From positions 165,570,573 through 165,634,572 of the forward strand of contig CP092886.1 in the NCBI GenBank assembly GCA_030710605.1: a DNA stretch of 64,000 bases, given 5' to 3'. A model generated the notes under the pieces. That model ran no database searches. It was given only the letters and a program-made list of their open reading frames with translations, and was not told where the DNA came from. A program made the translations under genes and the position numbers. Shown in pieces: positions 33,035-43,624 of this stretch (its first letter is position 1; each line of letters opens with the position of its first letter). This DNA comes from Cordylochernes scorpioides. Taxonomy: Eukaryota; Arthropoda; Arachnida; Pseudoscorpiones; Chernetidae.

Positions 33035-34975
33035 TATATTAAATTTTTATTTAGAAATGTTATATAAAGTATTATTTAAAATGTTATATTAAAATATTGT
33101 TTTATTTAAAAAAAAAATGTATTTCATAGATACAAATATTCTGTTAAATCGACCGCCAGAGGTCGCGCTTTGCATATAAATACTCATTGTTGTTCTTCCC
33201 CGTTGGCCGTTTGTTTGTCATAACATTTGTAAGCTCCATCATACCAATATACGTTAGATCGTTGGTCAGAACAATTTGCTCCTGCCATGGCTCCTAGGAA
33301 GAAGAAGAAGAATGCCGAGAATGCCGAGAAGCCCCTCGTAACCCTCGCCCAACTGGAGATGGAGAACGAAGAGGTGAAGCAGAACTTCGAGCAGAAAATA
33401 CAGAATCCTTACCCTACCTCCCGATTTTACCTGCTCCAAAGCCTAATGGAATTCATGAACTTACGGTCTGAGCAGATCAAGGCCCTCATTGCCGAGGTAG
33501 AGAACCTCTCTGGCACCCTCGCGTCCTTTAAGGAACTGGACGAAATCAAGCCACAGACAGCCTGCCACAGCACTCAAACCAGCCCTTCTCCCTCCTGCAA
33601 GGAAACCAGCACTCAGACTGACCCCACCAAGCCCGCCACTCCCGCTCCAACCAAAAGGAAGCAGCCTGAGGCTCCCTACCCGCCCGCAAAGAGGACCAAC
33701 CTCAATGGTCCCGCAAAACCTGCGCCCTCCCGCGTCCCCAAGCCTGCGGCCGCCCAAGTGGTCCTCCATGGGGAAAAATCGGCGGCCCACACAGTGGTCA
33801 TCTCTGATGACCCACAGGCTGACCCAAGAGCAATGCTTAAAGCTGTCCGCGCTGCCCACACTCTACCCCAAGGCGTTTGGGCCTCCCTGCGAACCAAAGG
33901 GAAGCTTGTCCTCCACTCCAGCAACCCCGATACCATCCCAGCTGTTACCACCTCCCTGGCCAACAAGCTGGATGGCATGAAGGTCCGCCAACAGAAGGTG
34001 ATCCTGCCTCGCATCTGCCTCTTCAAAGTGGATGAGGAAACATCCAACTCCACCATTGAAGAGACGCTGCTGGAAACCCCTGCTGTCAGCCAACTCCCTG
34101 GGGACAAGGTGGTGCGCGTGGCGCATCGCTCTGCACCCAGAAACGGGACCTGCACCGCCTTCATCGAGGTGGACCTCACGACCTTCAGAGCTCTGGGAAA
34201 TCGTGGTGGATGGTGTGATCCTCAACTTCGAGGAGTCCATCCGCGCACGAGTCTGCTTCCGCTGTTGTGGCTTCGGCCACAACTCTGCCCAATGCACCAG
34301 AGCTCCCACGTGCTTCCACTGCGGTGAAGGCGGCCATGAAGGCCGTGCCTGCCCCTCAGTTGCCGACTGGCACACTTCCAAGTGCGCCAACTGCTGTGCC
34401 AAGGGCCTCCCAGACAAGCACGAGGCGAGAGCCTCAAGCTGCCCCATCTTGAAGCTTAGAGCCCTCAAGTTCTAGGCTTCCAGGACCTCCTGCCTCCTCA
34501 ACTGGCCTCCATCCAGGCTTCTCACCCATCAAGGCGCTGTTTCCTTGACCTCTCCAGCTTCCTCCCCCCTGCGATGACACCTCCACTGCCAGATCCTAGG
34601 ATCCCTTGCGATGATCCCTGGCCACCCATCCCCAGGCCCCCCAACTATGCTTTGTATATATTCCGCTTTATGCGTCCATCGGGGCTCAAAAATCATTCAT
34701 TTTGGTTAGCAGCCCCGTAAAATAAAGATATTTTCTCTTCCCCGTTGGCCGACCCAAAACTTTGTAATTATGTAAATAATCTTTTCATTTTTTTTATTCT
34801 TACGCCTTAAGCCAGGCGGTACTTTTTCCGAATTATGTTTATCCTATAGCTCAATTAAAGCAATCTTTTATCAAAACTATTTTTATTATTATTCTTTCAA
34901 TTTTTATGCCACGACTGCTCAACCAGATGATCCAAAACAACAGAAATCTTATTAATTTTATTTTAAATATAATAT
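33035..34975 (+). mobile_element. ORF1-only LINE-type element
   Basis: A GC-rich gene with AT-rich, conserved flanks. The flanks match both ends of a shorter relative at 40065-40600 (CGACCGCCAGAGGTC on the left; TTATTCTTACGCCTTAAGCC and CCACGACTGC on the right). There is no endonuclease or RT frame after ORF1. It has AATAAA near 34720. The shared ends argue that it is a full unit, not a chance truncation. Confidence 0.65.
33287..34475 (+). pseudogene. LINE ORF1 (gag-like, zinc knuckles), one frameshift
   Basis: The first frame starts at 33287 (MAPRKKKKNAENAEK, a lysine-rich N-terminus), runs through a coiled-coil-like segment and a Pro/Ala/Lys-rich linker, and is lost near 34200. The second frame (34032-34475) continues with VVDGVILNFEESIRARV and three Cys-rich knuckles: CFRCCGFGHNSAQC, CFHCGEGGHEGRAC and CANCCAKGLPDKHE. 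This is the domain order of ORF1 proteins in Jockey/I/R1-type LINEs, which bind RNA and form particles. The translation start has CTGCCATGG around ATG. Confidence 0.8.
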
Positions 34976-34976
34976 A

Positions 34977-35578
34977 CTAGCGAACCCGGCCACGCGTTGC
35001 TGTGGCTAAATTGTAATATGTCAAATTAACATTATACTAAACTATTCAGTACAGTAAAGTTAATATTCACTTATAAAGATAAAAATGTTTTAGCCGATCT
35101 AAAGCCCTACGGGATTGAGAATGGAACGTTACGTTAAAATTTGAAAGTGATTTTTATATATATAGATAATATAGCCCTTCATTGTAATCAGTGATTAGTA
35201 TCACTGCCAGCGAGTAAATGTCTGCGCCCGTTGACTCCCGGCGAGCAAGTGACTGCTCCCGTCGGCAGCCGGCGAGCAAGTGGCTTCCCGGCGCATGCGC
35301 GCGCACAGGGAAGCCACGTGCTCGCAGGCGGCCAATGGGCGCGCCCCGCCATCAGATCCACCGCGTTCTAGAGGGCGCTGATTGCGAGTGAATTTACGTT
35401 TAATTGTAAATAAAAATGCAACGAAAGGTTATTTCTAAAGAGTAATTAGCCAGAAACCATCCCTGTAGTATACTAAACATCTTCCCAAAGTTTCATCACG
35501 ATTGGTTGAGCGATGTAGAAGATTATCACTCACGGACGGACCAACGGACCAACAAACATCCATTTTTATATATATAGA
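34977..35578 (-). mobile_element. Non-autonomous Helitron
   Basis: On the minus strand it starts TCTATATATATAAAAATGGA after an A, includes GTTTGTTGGTCCGTTGGTCC, and ends GGCCGGGTTCGCTAG followed by T. Same end rules as at 21740. It lies directly at the right end of the ORF1-only element. Confidence 0.75.
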
Positions 35579-35599
35579 TATATATATATGTATGTATTT

Positions 35600-36118
35600 G
35601 CGCGCCAATTGTAATTGAGAATTAAAACACATTTCTTCACATATCACTACTAATAATTCCATAAAAACGTATCCTATTTAATCAAATAGCCCAATAAATC
35701 GTATCTCGCTCTGTTTATTAAACTGGCGAAACATCTAGGAAGGTCACCTATGGATGAGCCAGGTTCTCATTGAAGCAGGGGCAGTAGCAAATAATTTCTA
35801 TCTGATCAAATAGCATTATCTGATTGAATTCATATTATTGTATAATTACTATGTATAGTGATCTGGAAATTTAAACTGAGGGTTCACCCCATTGATGAAT
35901 CAGGTTCCCCCAATATTTCACAACCACATTCCTATTAATTGCAGAATTTTGTGTCATGAATTTATTTCTAAAATAACTCTCACACATAATTTACTGTTTA
36001 AAATATCTTGTTTTAAATTTGACAATTTATGTACTCCCAAAAATGTTTGTAATTTGTTACAAATATTCTCTTTAGTGATTATCTATATTTCAGATATATA
36101 TCTCTCTTTAATATATGC
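35600..36118. other. AT-rich interval with decayed family 1 pieces
   Basis: AAACTGGCGAAACATCTAGG (35719) and AGGGTTCACCCCATTGATG (35880) are old family 1 remnants. No gene. Confidence 0.45.
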
Positions 36119-36880
36119 ACTAAATGTAAGTGTGTGTGGGTGTAGTGATGTGTGTAGTGTGTGTGGCGGGGATAGTGGGCATGGTATATGTAGTTGTGTG
36201 TGTGGTATGGTATTTGTAATATGTGTTTTGGTGCGAATGTATTGGTGCGCATGTGTTTGTGTGATGTGAATTTGGTTTGCGCAATGGTTGAGCGTAGAAA
36301 GTGTGTAGTGAGGTGTGTGTGTGGTAGGTGTGGTGTGTGCAGGAGTATGTATGGCGTGAGTGTATTGGTGTGCATGTGTTTATGTTGTGTAAATATGTAA
36401 ATATTTCTGGTTGGATCAAGTCGATATTATGTTGTGTAGTAGTGTGCGTTTGGTTTAGCGTGGTGTATGCTTAGCCTGTGTGTGTGATTGTGTGTGAGTA
36501 TGGTGCGTGTGTGTTTGTTTAGTGTGTATGTGGGGTTGTGTGTATTAGTGTGCATGTGTATATGCGGTGTGATGTGTAATGTGTGTGATGTGGGGTCTGT
36601 GGTGTGGTGGGTGTGATATTAATGTGGTATATTGTGTAGTGTGTGAGAGGTATGCGGTGTGGTGTATGTGGTGAGGTGTTTGTAGTGTGTATTTGTGCGT
36701 GCGTATGTGTATAGTGGCGTGTCTCTGATGCGCGAAGTGTGTCGTGAGGTATGTGTGTATATGGTTTGTGTCTGGTGAGATGTGGGTGAAGTCTGTACGT
36801 GATATGCTTAGTGGTGGGCGCGTAGTGTGTGGTGTATGTAGTGTGAGTGGTGTCTGCACTGGTATATATGGTGTGATGGT
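36119..36880 (+). repeat. GT-rich low-complexity tract
   Basis: More than 700 bp of degenerate GTGTGTRTGG-type sequence with strong strand asymmetry (G and T on the plus strand). Open frames on both strands follow from composition. Confidence 0.8.
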
Positions 36881-36954
36881 GGGTGTATCATCATCTTAAT
36901 AATTCATATTATTATCATCAATATTTATCTCCCGCGTAAATATCTCTTTACATG

Positions 36955-37255
36955 TTATAGGAGACAACAAACCTTGCTAATGTATAAGGTGAGGAGCCGA
37001 CAATGCCTGGCTCCTCGTCCAAACATTCAGCTACGGGTAGGAATGGGAGAACATAGTGTGAAGACAAAAGAAGGCCACACGACCATGGTTACCTCAGTTA
37101 GGCTGACACCTGGAGAAGATGCAGATCCAGGGGCGGTACCAGATATGGCTGCTCAATTCTACAGCATGACGGCAATGCTGGTCATGACGTCAGAGAAGGC
37201 GGAGCCTATATACCGCAATCCTTCTCCTCCAATGAACGGTTTGGCATAAGGCGGG
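36955..37255. other. GC-richer island; possible exon or promoter
   Basis: On the minus strand an acceptor-like CCCGTAG at about 37030 and a donor GTTTGT at about 36970 frame an open stretch ECLDEEPGIVGSSPYTLA. The plus strand has TGACGTCA (about 37188), a GGCGGAGCCTATATACC TATA-like box and a 91-codon frame (36974-37249). Neither reading is strong. Confidence 0.3.
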
Positions 37256-37700
37256 AATACGTGAACTTTAAATTGATTGGGTGAATATCTACCTATATTT
37301 TCCAAGGTGACAATGTTTGTTTTATTTCAGCGCCATTTTGGATAAATATTTCTCACAGGCGTTGTCTTACTGATTACAAAGATAGCTTTACTTACAAATA
37401 AGGGAGTTCTAATTTTAATATTTGAGGCCTAAATGTTTATTTAACATATGCCGTAGTGAAGAAGTTCAAAGAGCTTCTTAATAAAAGTAATATGGCACGT
37501 TCAAAAAACACCACTTATTATATAATTTTGTAAAATTTAGTTACAGCTATTCACATATAAATTTACGCATGTTATATACGACATGCATATATATACATGT
37601 GAGAAAAGTAAGAAAAATTATAAATGATATTTGATTCACTAGATGGCGCTCTGCTATCTGAAACGTTCAAGTGAGCGGTCAGGATATGCTATTTTTATTT
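37256..37700. other. AT-rich interval
   Basis: No gene. A CCACG-family tail remnant (CACTAGATGGCGCTCTGC) lies at 37637. Confidence 0.4.
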
Positions 37701-37709
37701 TTAATATAT

Positions 37710-37935
37710 ATATGTAGATCGAAATTTTGCCGGAAGGAAATTGATCTAAAGAGACAAGGGTCGACTCTCCCGTCAAAATAGACGTCTAAAACCAGACGCC
37801 ATCTATTGACCGTCGCCGCAACTAGCGGCCTCGGGTCGGTGACAAAGCCACAACGGTGACGATCAATAGATGGCGTCTGGTTTTAGACGTCTATTTTGAC
37901 GGGAGAGTCGACCCTTGCCTCTTTATATATATATA
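37710..37935. repeat. Palindrome of the CCTAGA hammerhead family (tail only)
   Basis: Inverted copies of TCAAAATAGACGTCTAAAAC and GCCATCTATTGACCGTC flank GCAACTAGCGGCCTCGGGTC. The same tail follows the ribozyme at 42386. No ribozyme core here. Confidence 0.65.
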
Positions 37936-38464
37936 TATATATAAATTTTCATTTTCTTTATATAAATATAAAAGTATTTTATTTCATATATCTATAACGA
38001 TATTTTATTTTAAAATATACTTGGAGAAAGAAAAACAAAAGTGAATAAATGTTTTGAGTAAAAAAATTAAAATAAGGTAAACGGAAAGAGGGAGGGGGTG
38101 AAAAAGAAGAAAATATTTTCCAGGTATAAGAATTATAATATCTTAGATATTAGACATAGGTTGACATACGACATTATTATCTGAAATATATATATTTCGA
38201 GATGATGAGCCATGCTCTCTTATTTTTCAATTTTTTTATTTATTGCATCAATAATACTTTTTTATTATATGTAACTGGCAAAAAAAGTAGCGTTAAAAAT
38301 TAGTAACACTTTTCAACGATAGATGGCGTTAAATTAAAAATTATCATATTTGAAATTTGATTTTATAGTAAACCTTTGTAAATATATAATTCCCCCTTAT
38401 ATATTATAATCATTTAACACTATATATAATTTTCTTTTGTTAACATATTAAATCAGTACAATAT

Positions 38465-38895
38465 ATTTTGTTTTGAAAATAGAGCAATCCAAAAATAAAT
38501 CTTTGATTAAAAAAGCATATATTGTATCAAAATATCATTTATTTTACCAATATTTCAGTTGGCTGAACGCCAACCTTTATCAAGGTGTTATAACATATTT
38601 AATGTGTGTCAACAACAAACTCAGCGCCACATAACGTCAACAGAATTAAGTTTTAAAAATATTTTGTTATATTCAATGGGGAGAAAAATTTTGATATATA
38701 TATATACTCAGCGCCACATAACGTCAACAGAAAACAAAACAATAAAAAACTTAATTTTGTTGATGTTATGTGGCGCTGAGTTTGTTGTTGACACACATTA
38801 AATATGTTATAATACCTTGACAAAGGTTGGCGTTCAGTCAACTTAAATATTGGTAAAATAAATCATATTTTGATTCAATATATGCTTTTTAATTA
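38465..38895. repeat. Large palindrome (TTGGCTGAACGCCAACC arm)
   Basis: Arms run GAGCAATCC, ACCAATATTTCAGTTGGCTG and AACAAACTCAGCGCCACATA, with inverse copies to 38890. Half an arm recurs at 48805-48920. Confidence 0.7.
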
Positions 38896-39079
38896 AATTT
38901 ATTTTTGTATCTTTCTGGTTTTGGAAGGAAAGTGTCGGTTGGAATGTACGATAAGTTAGGTGGATGTATTTAACTATAGTTACAATAAGAAATTACGCGG
39001 ATATTTAAATTAATTGATTATAAATATGAAATTAATGAATATGTAAGCAATATTTACCTAGAAATTATTTGAAAGAGGA

Positions 39080-39320
39080 AAAATAAAATGAGGTAAAAAG
39101 TTTCTTTTAATTTTGAATTTGTAAGCTTAGAGCAAATATAATGCTCTTCAACGGGCTGATACTCTATGTACAATCTCTTAAAAAAAATTGTATAAAGATT
39201 ATTATGAGATTGTACATAGAGTATTAGCCCGATGAAGATCAGTATATTTGCTCGAAAGCTTGCAAATTCAAAATTAAAAGAAACTTTTTACCTCATTTTA
39301 TTTTTCCTCTTTCAAATTAA
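39080..39320. repeat. Palindrome with outward hammerhead-like arms (CCGWTGAA)
   Basis: The left minus strand reads CCGTTGAA, stem GAGCA/TGCTC, then TAAGCTT. The right plus strand (39218-39262) reads CCGATGAA, a stem with one mismatch, GAAAGCTT. The left arm has lost GAAA; both have C at position 4 of the core. Arms are bounded by AGTTTCTTTTAATTTTGAAT and its inverse. Confidence 0.55.
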
Positions 39321-39329
39321 TGAATATAA

Positions 39330-39790
39330 TTCATTGAAGATTCTGCTTATAGGTTGAAGTTGAGTAGATAATCCAAGATAACAATGACTGACGATCCTAG
39401 TAGATAAGGAAGGCGAAATCGCTGATAGGGTTCCCCACGATGAATCAGGCCGTGTTTTTATCTCAAGTATTTGTAAAAATGTCGTTAAGATATTTTTTTA
39501 ATTATCGCACAAATAGTTTTAACATTTTAAAATACCATTTTTTAGCGGTGAGGTGGTGTTTATGGAATTTGTTGATTTTGTTAAAATTTTGTTGACATTT
39601 ACAATAAATCGTCTTCAGTAATGATCCGTCATACAGATATGCCTGATGTCAAATACAGTCAATTGGTGTAGTAGAGAAACCGCTGGGAAAGGTTATTGTC
39701 GATGAACCAAGTTCACCCAATAGCTTTGTTACCTCAGATATAGTAGGCAATTGGGTATAAATAAATCTTCAAATCAATATTTAATATAAA
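39330..39790. other. AT-rich interval with old repeat remnants
   Basis: Decayed family 1 fragments (CGATGAATCAGGCC near 39440; AAACCGCTGGGAAAGG near 39685). No gene. Confidence 0.4.
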
Positions 39791-39794
39791 GTAT

Positions 39795-40010
39795 CAAAAT
39801 TCGAAACTATTATAAACGCGTATGATTCTTTTTTAAAAATAAACAATTTCTACTGTCCTTACTGCAGTGGAAAATTAATGAGCCCGGCCTTCACATTAAT
39901 TTTTACAATGCAGTAAGGACAGTAGAAATTGTTTATTTTTAAAAAAGAATCATACGCATCTATAATAGTTTCGAATTTTGATAACAGATGGCGCGCTAAT
40001 GCATCATAAT
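39795..40010. repeat. Palindromic element family 1
   Basis: TATCAAAATTCGAAACTATT arms, with the AACAGATGGCGCGCTAATGC tail on the right only. Confidence 0.65.
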
Positions 40011-40064
40011 AAAAAGTATGAAAATATAACAGTCTCTGATAGTTTAGAGAGAAAAGAGCAATAT

Positions 40065-40600
40065 ATATATATATGTTATATAAAAATATTACTTTATTTT
40101 AAATTATAATTTCATAGATTCAAATACTCTGCTAAATCGACCGCCAGAGGTCACTCTTCCCCTATAAAACTCGTTGTTGTTTTATTCCCGATGAATTTGA
40201 TAAAAGTACTTCCAGGCTTAAGGCGTAAGAATAAAAAAGAAAAGCTTATTTACATAATGTACAAATGTTTTGAGCCGGCCATCGGGGATAGAGAAAATAT
40301 AGTTTTACTTTCGGTTAGTAGCCCGTGAAACTATATTTTCTCTATCCCCGATGGCCGGCTCAAAACATTTGTACATTATGTAAATAAGCTTTTCTTTTTT
40401 ATTCTTACGCCTTAAGCCTGGAAGTACTTTTATCAAATTATGTTTTTATATATCTTTTAAGCTCAATTAAAGCAATTTTTAATCTTTACTATTTTTATTA
40501 TTTTACTTTCAAGATTTTAACCACGACTGCATTACCATAGCATCATCTCAGCAATTCCAAAATCGAGCAGAATATTCCTTATTTAAAATATAATATATAT
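40065..40600 (+). mobile_element. Hairpin derivative of the ORF1-only element
   Basis: Both ends match 33035-34975, but the interior is replaced by an inverted repeat of about 105 bp per arm (40196-40305 and 40330-40438) made from the 3' untranslated region. The arms run from TTTGATAAAAGTACTTCCAG and include GAGCCGGCCATCGGGGATAG. The loop is CTTTCGGTTAGTAGCCCGTG. Confidence 0.7.
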
Positions 40601-40635
40601 ATATATATGAAGTAAACGAAAAATTGCGCTACAAA

Positions 40636-40740
40636 TTTTAAAATAAAACTATAACCTTTCGCAATAAGTTTCTTTTATTATGATATCATAGTAAAAGAAA
40701 CTTATTGCGAAAGGTTGTAGTTTTATTTTAAAATATATAT
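40636..40740. repeat. Short palindrome (TTTCGCAATAAGTTTC)
   Basis: TAACCTTTCGCAATAAGTTT and its inverse around TTATTATGATATCATAG. It resembles decayed arms of the ribozyme-bearing palindromes but has no core. Confidence 0.45.
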
Positions 40741-41144
40741 ATATATATATATGAAAAATAATAAAAAAATATAATCTTCCATATAGAAATGCTCATGAGC
40801 CTGGTCAGGATATGCCTCTTTTGTTTTTAATATATATATATAATGGCGGGCGGTTGGCGTTTCTTGCGCTCCAGGGGCCTGGGTTATCCTTATTTCTCTC
40901 TATATAGAATGGAAAAATAAAGGCGAAGAAGAGAGAGAGAGAGGTGTCTATAATTCAATATAAATAAATATAGGAGTAATTTATGCGATGCTACGCATCA
41001 TAAATAAAACATATATTTTAAACATTGTTCTGTCAAATAGGATTTGGAATAAACTATAAATGCAATAATTCGAATCATAGTGAGAATTATTTCGAATAGA
41101 CAATTGTCGGTGATAAGAGATCATGAGTTTATTGGAATATATAC

Positions 41145-41270
41145 CACGATCTGATCTATTATGGCAATTGCTTGAAAGATGACAACCATGAGGAGAAGTG
41201 CGTTGTAGATTGATCTCGAGAAATCTCTGGGTAAATAGATGTAAAACGATATGTCAACGGTGTCTACCGC
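41145..41270 (-). CDS. Host gene exon, 126 bp, hydrophobic
   Basis: Minus-strand acceptor TTGTTAG follows a pyrimidine and branch-point-like context; donor GTATAT. It reads 42 codons in phase 0, starting AVDTVDISFYIYLPRDF and containing a hydrophobic run NALLLMVVIFQAIAIIDQIV that could cross a membrane. Without the splice it would stop eight codons later. Joined to the basic exon at 31263, the run would be followed by a positive stop-transfer cluster. It might follow the membrane exon at 53246 as an alternative to the last exon at 51060. Confidence 0.55.
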
Positions 41271-41852
41271 CTAACAAATATCTACTAGTCTCTCCACACA
41301 CTAGATAGTTAAGTTAAGTAGTTAAAATAATCTAGATGTCATATAGCGCGAGAGCGGAGAAAAAGATGGAGTACTCACCGCGCCAAGATCAGCAATGACG
41401 TAACATAATCAGCGCCCTCTAGACGCTCATTGGTCAAGAATATAAAAACAAATTTAAATCTGTTTTAAGATATATTTGAACTATTCTTTTTATTTATGCC
41501 ATTTTATTCTTGAATTATTTATATCTTCTATCGTCTTATCTGTTATGGGAATAGGTTCACCATAATAAATCCCATATATCGTGTTTTGTGATCCAAATAA
41601 AATTCCGTGACATTTAACCTATGATTGCTATCGCTAAAGGTTATTTGCTCTAGTTATGTTTAATGTGGCGTTATAAATCGATCATCAATATTTTCATGGA
41701 TTTATCAACTATACGTTATAAACAAAGTAAATAATGCTATCAATTGATGTATTACTGTTAATTAAATTCAATAGACGTGGGAGACGAATGAATTTAAGAA
41801 TGATCAAAAAGTCGTTTTTATTTTAAATATTGTATTAATATATATTATATAT

Positions 41853-42115
41853 TATCATGCATTAGCGCGCCATCTGTTATCAAAATTCGAAACTATTATA
41901 GACGCGTATGATTCACTTTGAAAATAAACAATTTCTACTATCCTTACTGCAATGGTAAAATTAAAAATTAAACTGGCCAAACCGCTGGGAGGGTTCACCA
42001 CTGATGATCCAGGCCCCTCCCATTAATTTTTCCATTGCAGTAAGGACAGTAGAAATTGTTTATTTTCAAAAAGAAGCATACGCGTTTATAATAGTTTCGA
42101 ATTTTGATATATTAT
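41853..42115. repeat. Palindromic element family 1
   Basis: The tail (ATTAGCGCGCCATCTGTT) is on the left here, so orientation is opposite to 39795. Confidence 0.65.
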
Positions 42116-42289
42116 ATATATTTATAAAATGCGAAATGATCAAAATCTTATATTTTAAAATTTAAAATAATAGGGTATAAAGTGATTTAAAAATACGAGT
42201 TTTAATTTGAAAGATATCAAAAGATTACTCCATCATTCTCAGTTTTTTAATGTTTTAAATATTTACATATATGTATATATATATATATA

Positions 42290-42580
42290 TAGATGGAAAT
42301 TTGGCCCAGCCACTTTGCCAGCTAAACACCTCTTTGGCAGATTGTGAAGATTCCATAAGATCCCGTGTGGATCTCATGGAATAAAGTCCGCCCTAGACTG
42401 ACGAGGGCCATTAGCCCGAAACCATGGTTTCTAGGTGGACGCTTTTTAGTCTGCCAAAGCTGGTGTTGTGGCTTTGTCACCGACCCGAGGCCGCTAGTTG
42501 CGGCGACGGTCAATAGATGGCGTCTGGTTTTAGACGTCTATTTTGACGGGAGAGGCGACCCTTGACTCTTTAGATATATA
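42290..42580 (+). repeat. CCTAGA hammerhead family element
   Basis: A ribozyme arm is followed by CCAAAGCTGGTGTTGTGGCT, ACCGACCCGAGGCCGCTAG and the AATAGATGGCGTCTGG tail. Related copies: 37710 (tail palindrome), 46370 and 52670. Confidence 0.65.
42386..42440 (+). ncRNA. Hammerhead ribozyme motif HH5 (type I, CCTAGA family)
   Basis: GTCC-GC-CCTAGA, CTGACGA (42398-42404), stem II GGGC-CATTA-GCCC, GAAA (42418-42421), ACCATGGT as stem III, T at the cleavage position (42429), then TCTAGG-T-GGAC. Stem I is a perfect six-pair helix plus an outer four-pair helix across an internal loop. It has the best stems of the five intact motifs. Confidence 0.8.
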
Positions 42581-43119
42581 TAAATATAGCGTATGCCTCT
42601 TGGAAACGGTATCGAAAAGTTTTCAGAGATATTAGTATGACACCATTTTTTCGTTTGTAAACATTTATAACCAGTTAACATTGGAAAAAGGAACGCAATT
42701 GCTTGCATTATCCATAAATATTCTTTATATTATTTTAAAAATATATTTTATATATAAAATAAAATCCATACGAATCCATACATGCGTTAATTAAATTTTG
42801 GATTCAATGGATCGCCAAATCAATTCGAAATTTATTTCAAAGGTTTCTCTAAATTATTTTTGAGAAAGAATAACCTTTTTTACTTCTTCTATATATATAT
42901 ATAATATTTTATATTATTGGATGAAAATGGCTGTACTCTCTATTGTAAACATGAACCGTTCCTTCGCGATTCTGGTTCAAAATAACTTTATTAGGTTACA
43001 CTTATCAAGAGTAATCTAGTTCAAAAATGTGAAAAAATAGTACAATTGTGATATTGTACTGGGATAAGGTGCATAAATTATGAAAAAGGCATCTCCTTAT
43101 CATGCAACTGAAAGTTGCT

Positions 43120-43345
43120 GATGGCTTGCGCCATCTATCGGAATAAATATCAACTATTCTTGTTGATTTTTAATTATTCCAGAATTGGCCAAATACCCAT
43201 TCATGATTAATCAAGATATGCTAACCACGGACTATTCATTGTACATTTATGTATATTATTTTTATTGTATATTCATTTATTGGCCAACAGCCCGAAACGC
43301 GTCCGTGATTAGCTTTTCTAGTCCATAAATGTACAATGAATAGTT
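43120..43345. repeat. Decayed CCACG-family palindrome
   Basis: Stem I strands survive (GCTAACCACGGA; TCCGTGATTAGC) and the right arm keeps GGCC-AACA-GCCC GAAA, but CTGACGA is gone. Confidence 0.5.
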
Positions 43346-43429
43346 ATGTACAGTGGTTCATCATATATATAAGCTAACTAATATTTACAATCTGTGGCTA
43401 ACAATTAATAGGTAATCCCATAATATTAG

Positions 43430-43620
43430 GTTCAAATCAATAAGCTTGGGGGATAAGTCTCTTTTAAATACATTTATTTCAAGCTTTCGGGCACAACCGC
43501 CCTTCACAGGAAAACTTTAGTAGCTATTATAATTTTTCCTGTCGAAGGGCGGTTGAGCCCGAAAGCTTGAAATAAATGTATTTAAAAGAGACTTATCCCT
43601 CAAGCTTATTGATTTGAACA
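43430..43620. repeat. Palindrome with outward hammerhead-like arms (CTGTYGAA)
   Basis: The left minus strand reads CTGTGAA, GGGC-GGTTGT-GCCC, GAAAGCTT. The right plus strand (43547-43580) reads CTGTCGAA, GGGC-GGTTGA-GCCC, GAAAGCTT. Flanking arms AAATACATTTATTTCAAGC are near-perfect inverses. Confidence 0.55.
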
Positions 43621-43624
43621 TTTA

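Noticed and set aside
36079..36859. Open frames rich in His/Thr or Val/Cys
   Set aside because: By-product of the GT-rich low-complexity tract.
41372..41420. Possible extra exon ending at a GTGAGTACTCC donor
   Set aside because: The phase needed to join the next exon contains a stop; the upstream AGAGGGCGCTGATT phrase also occurs in the Helitron at 35.4 kb. It could be an untranslated exon but support is too weak.
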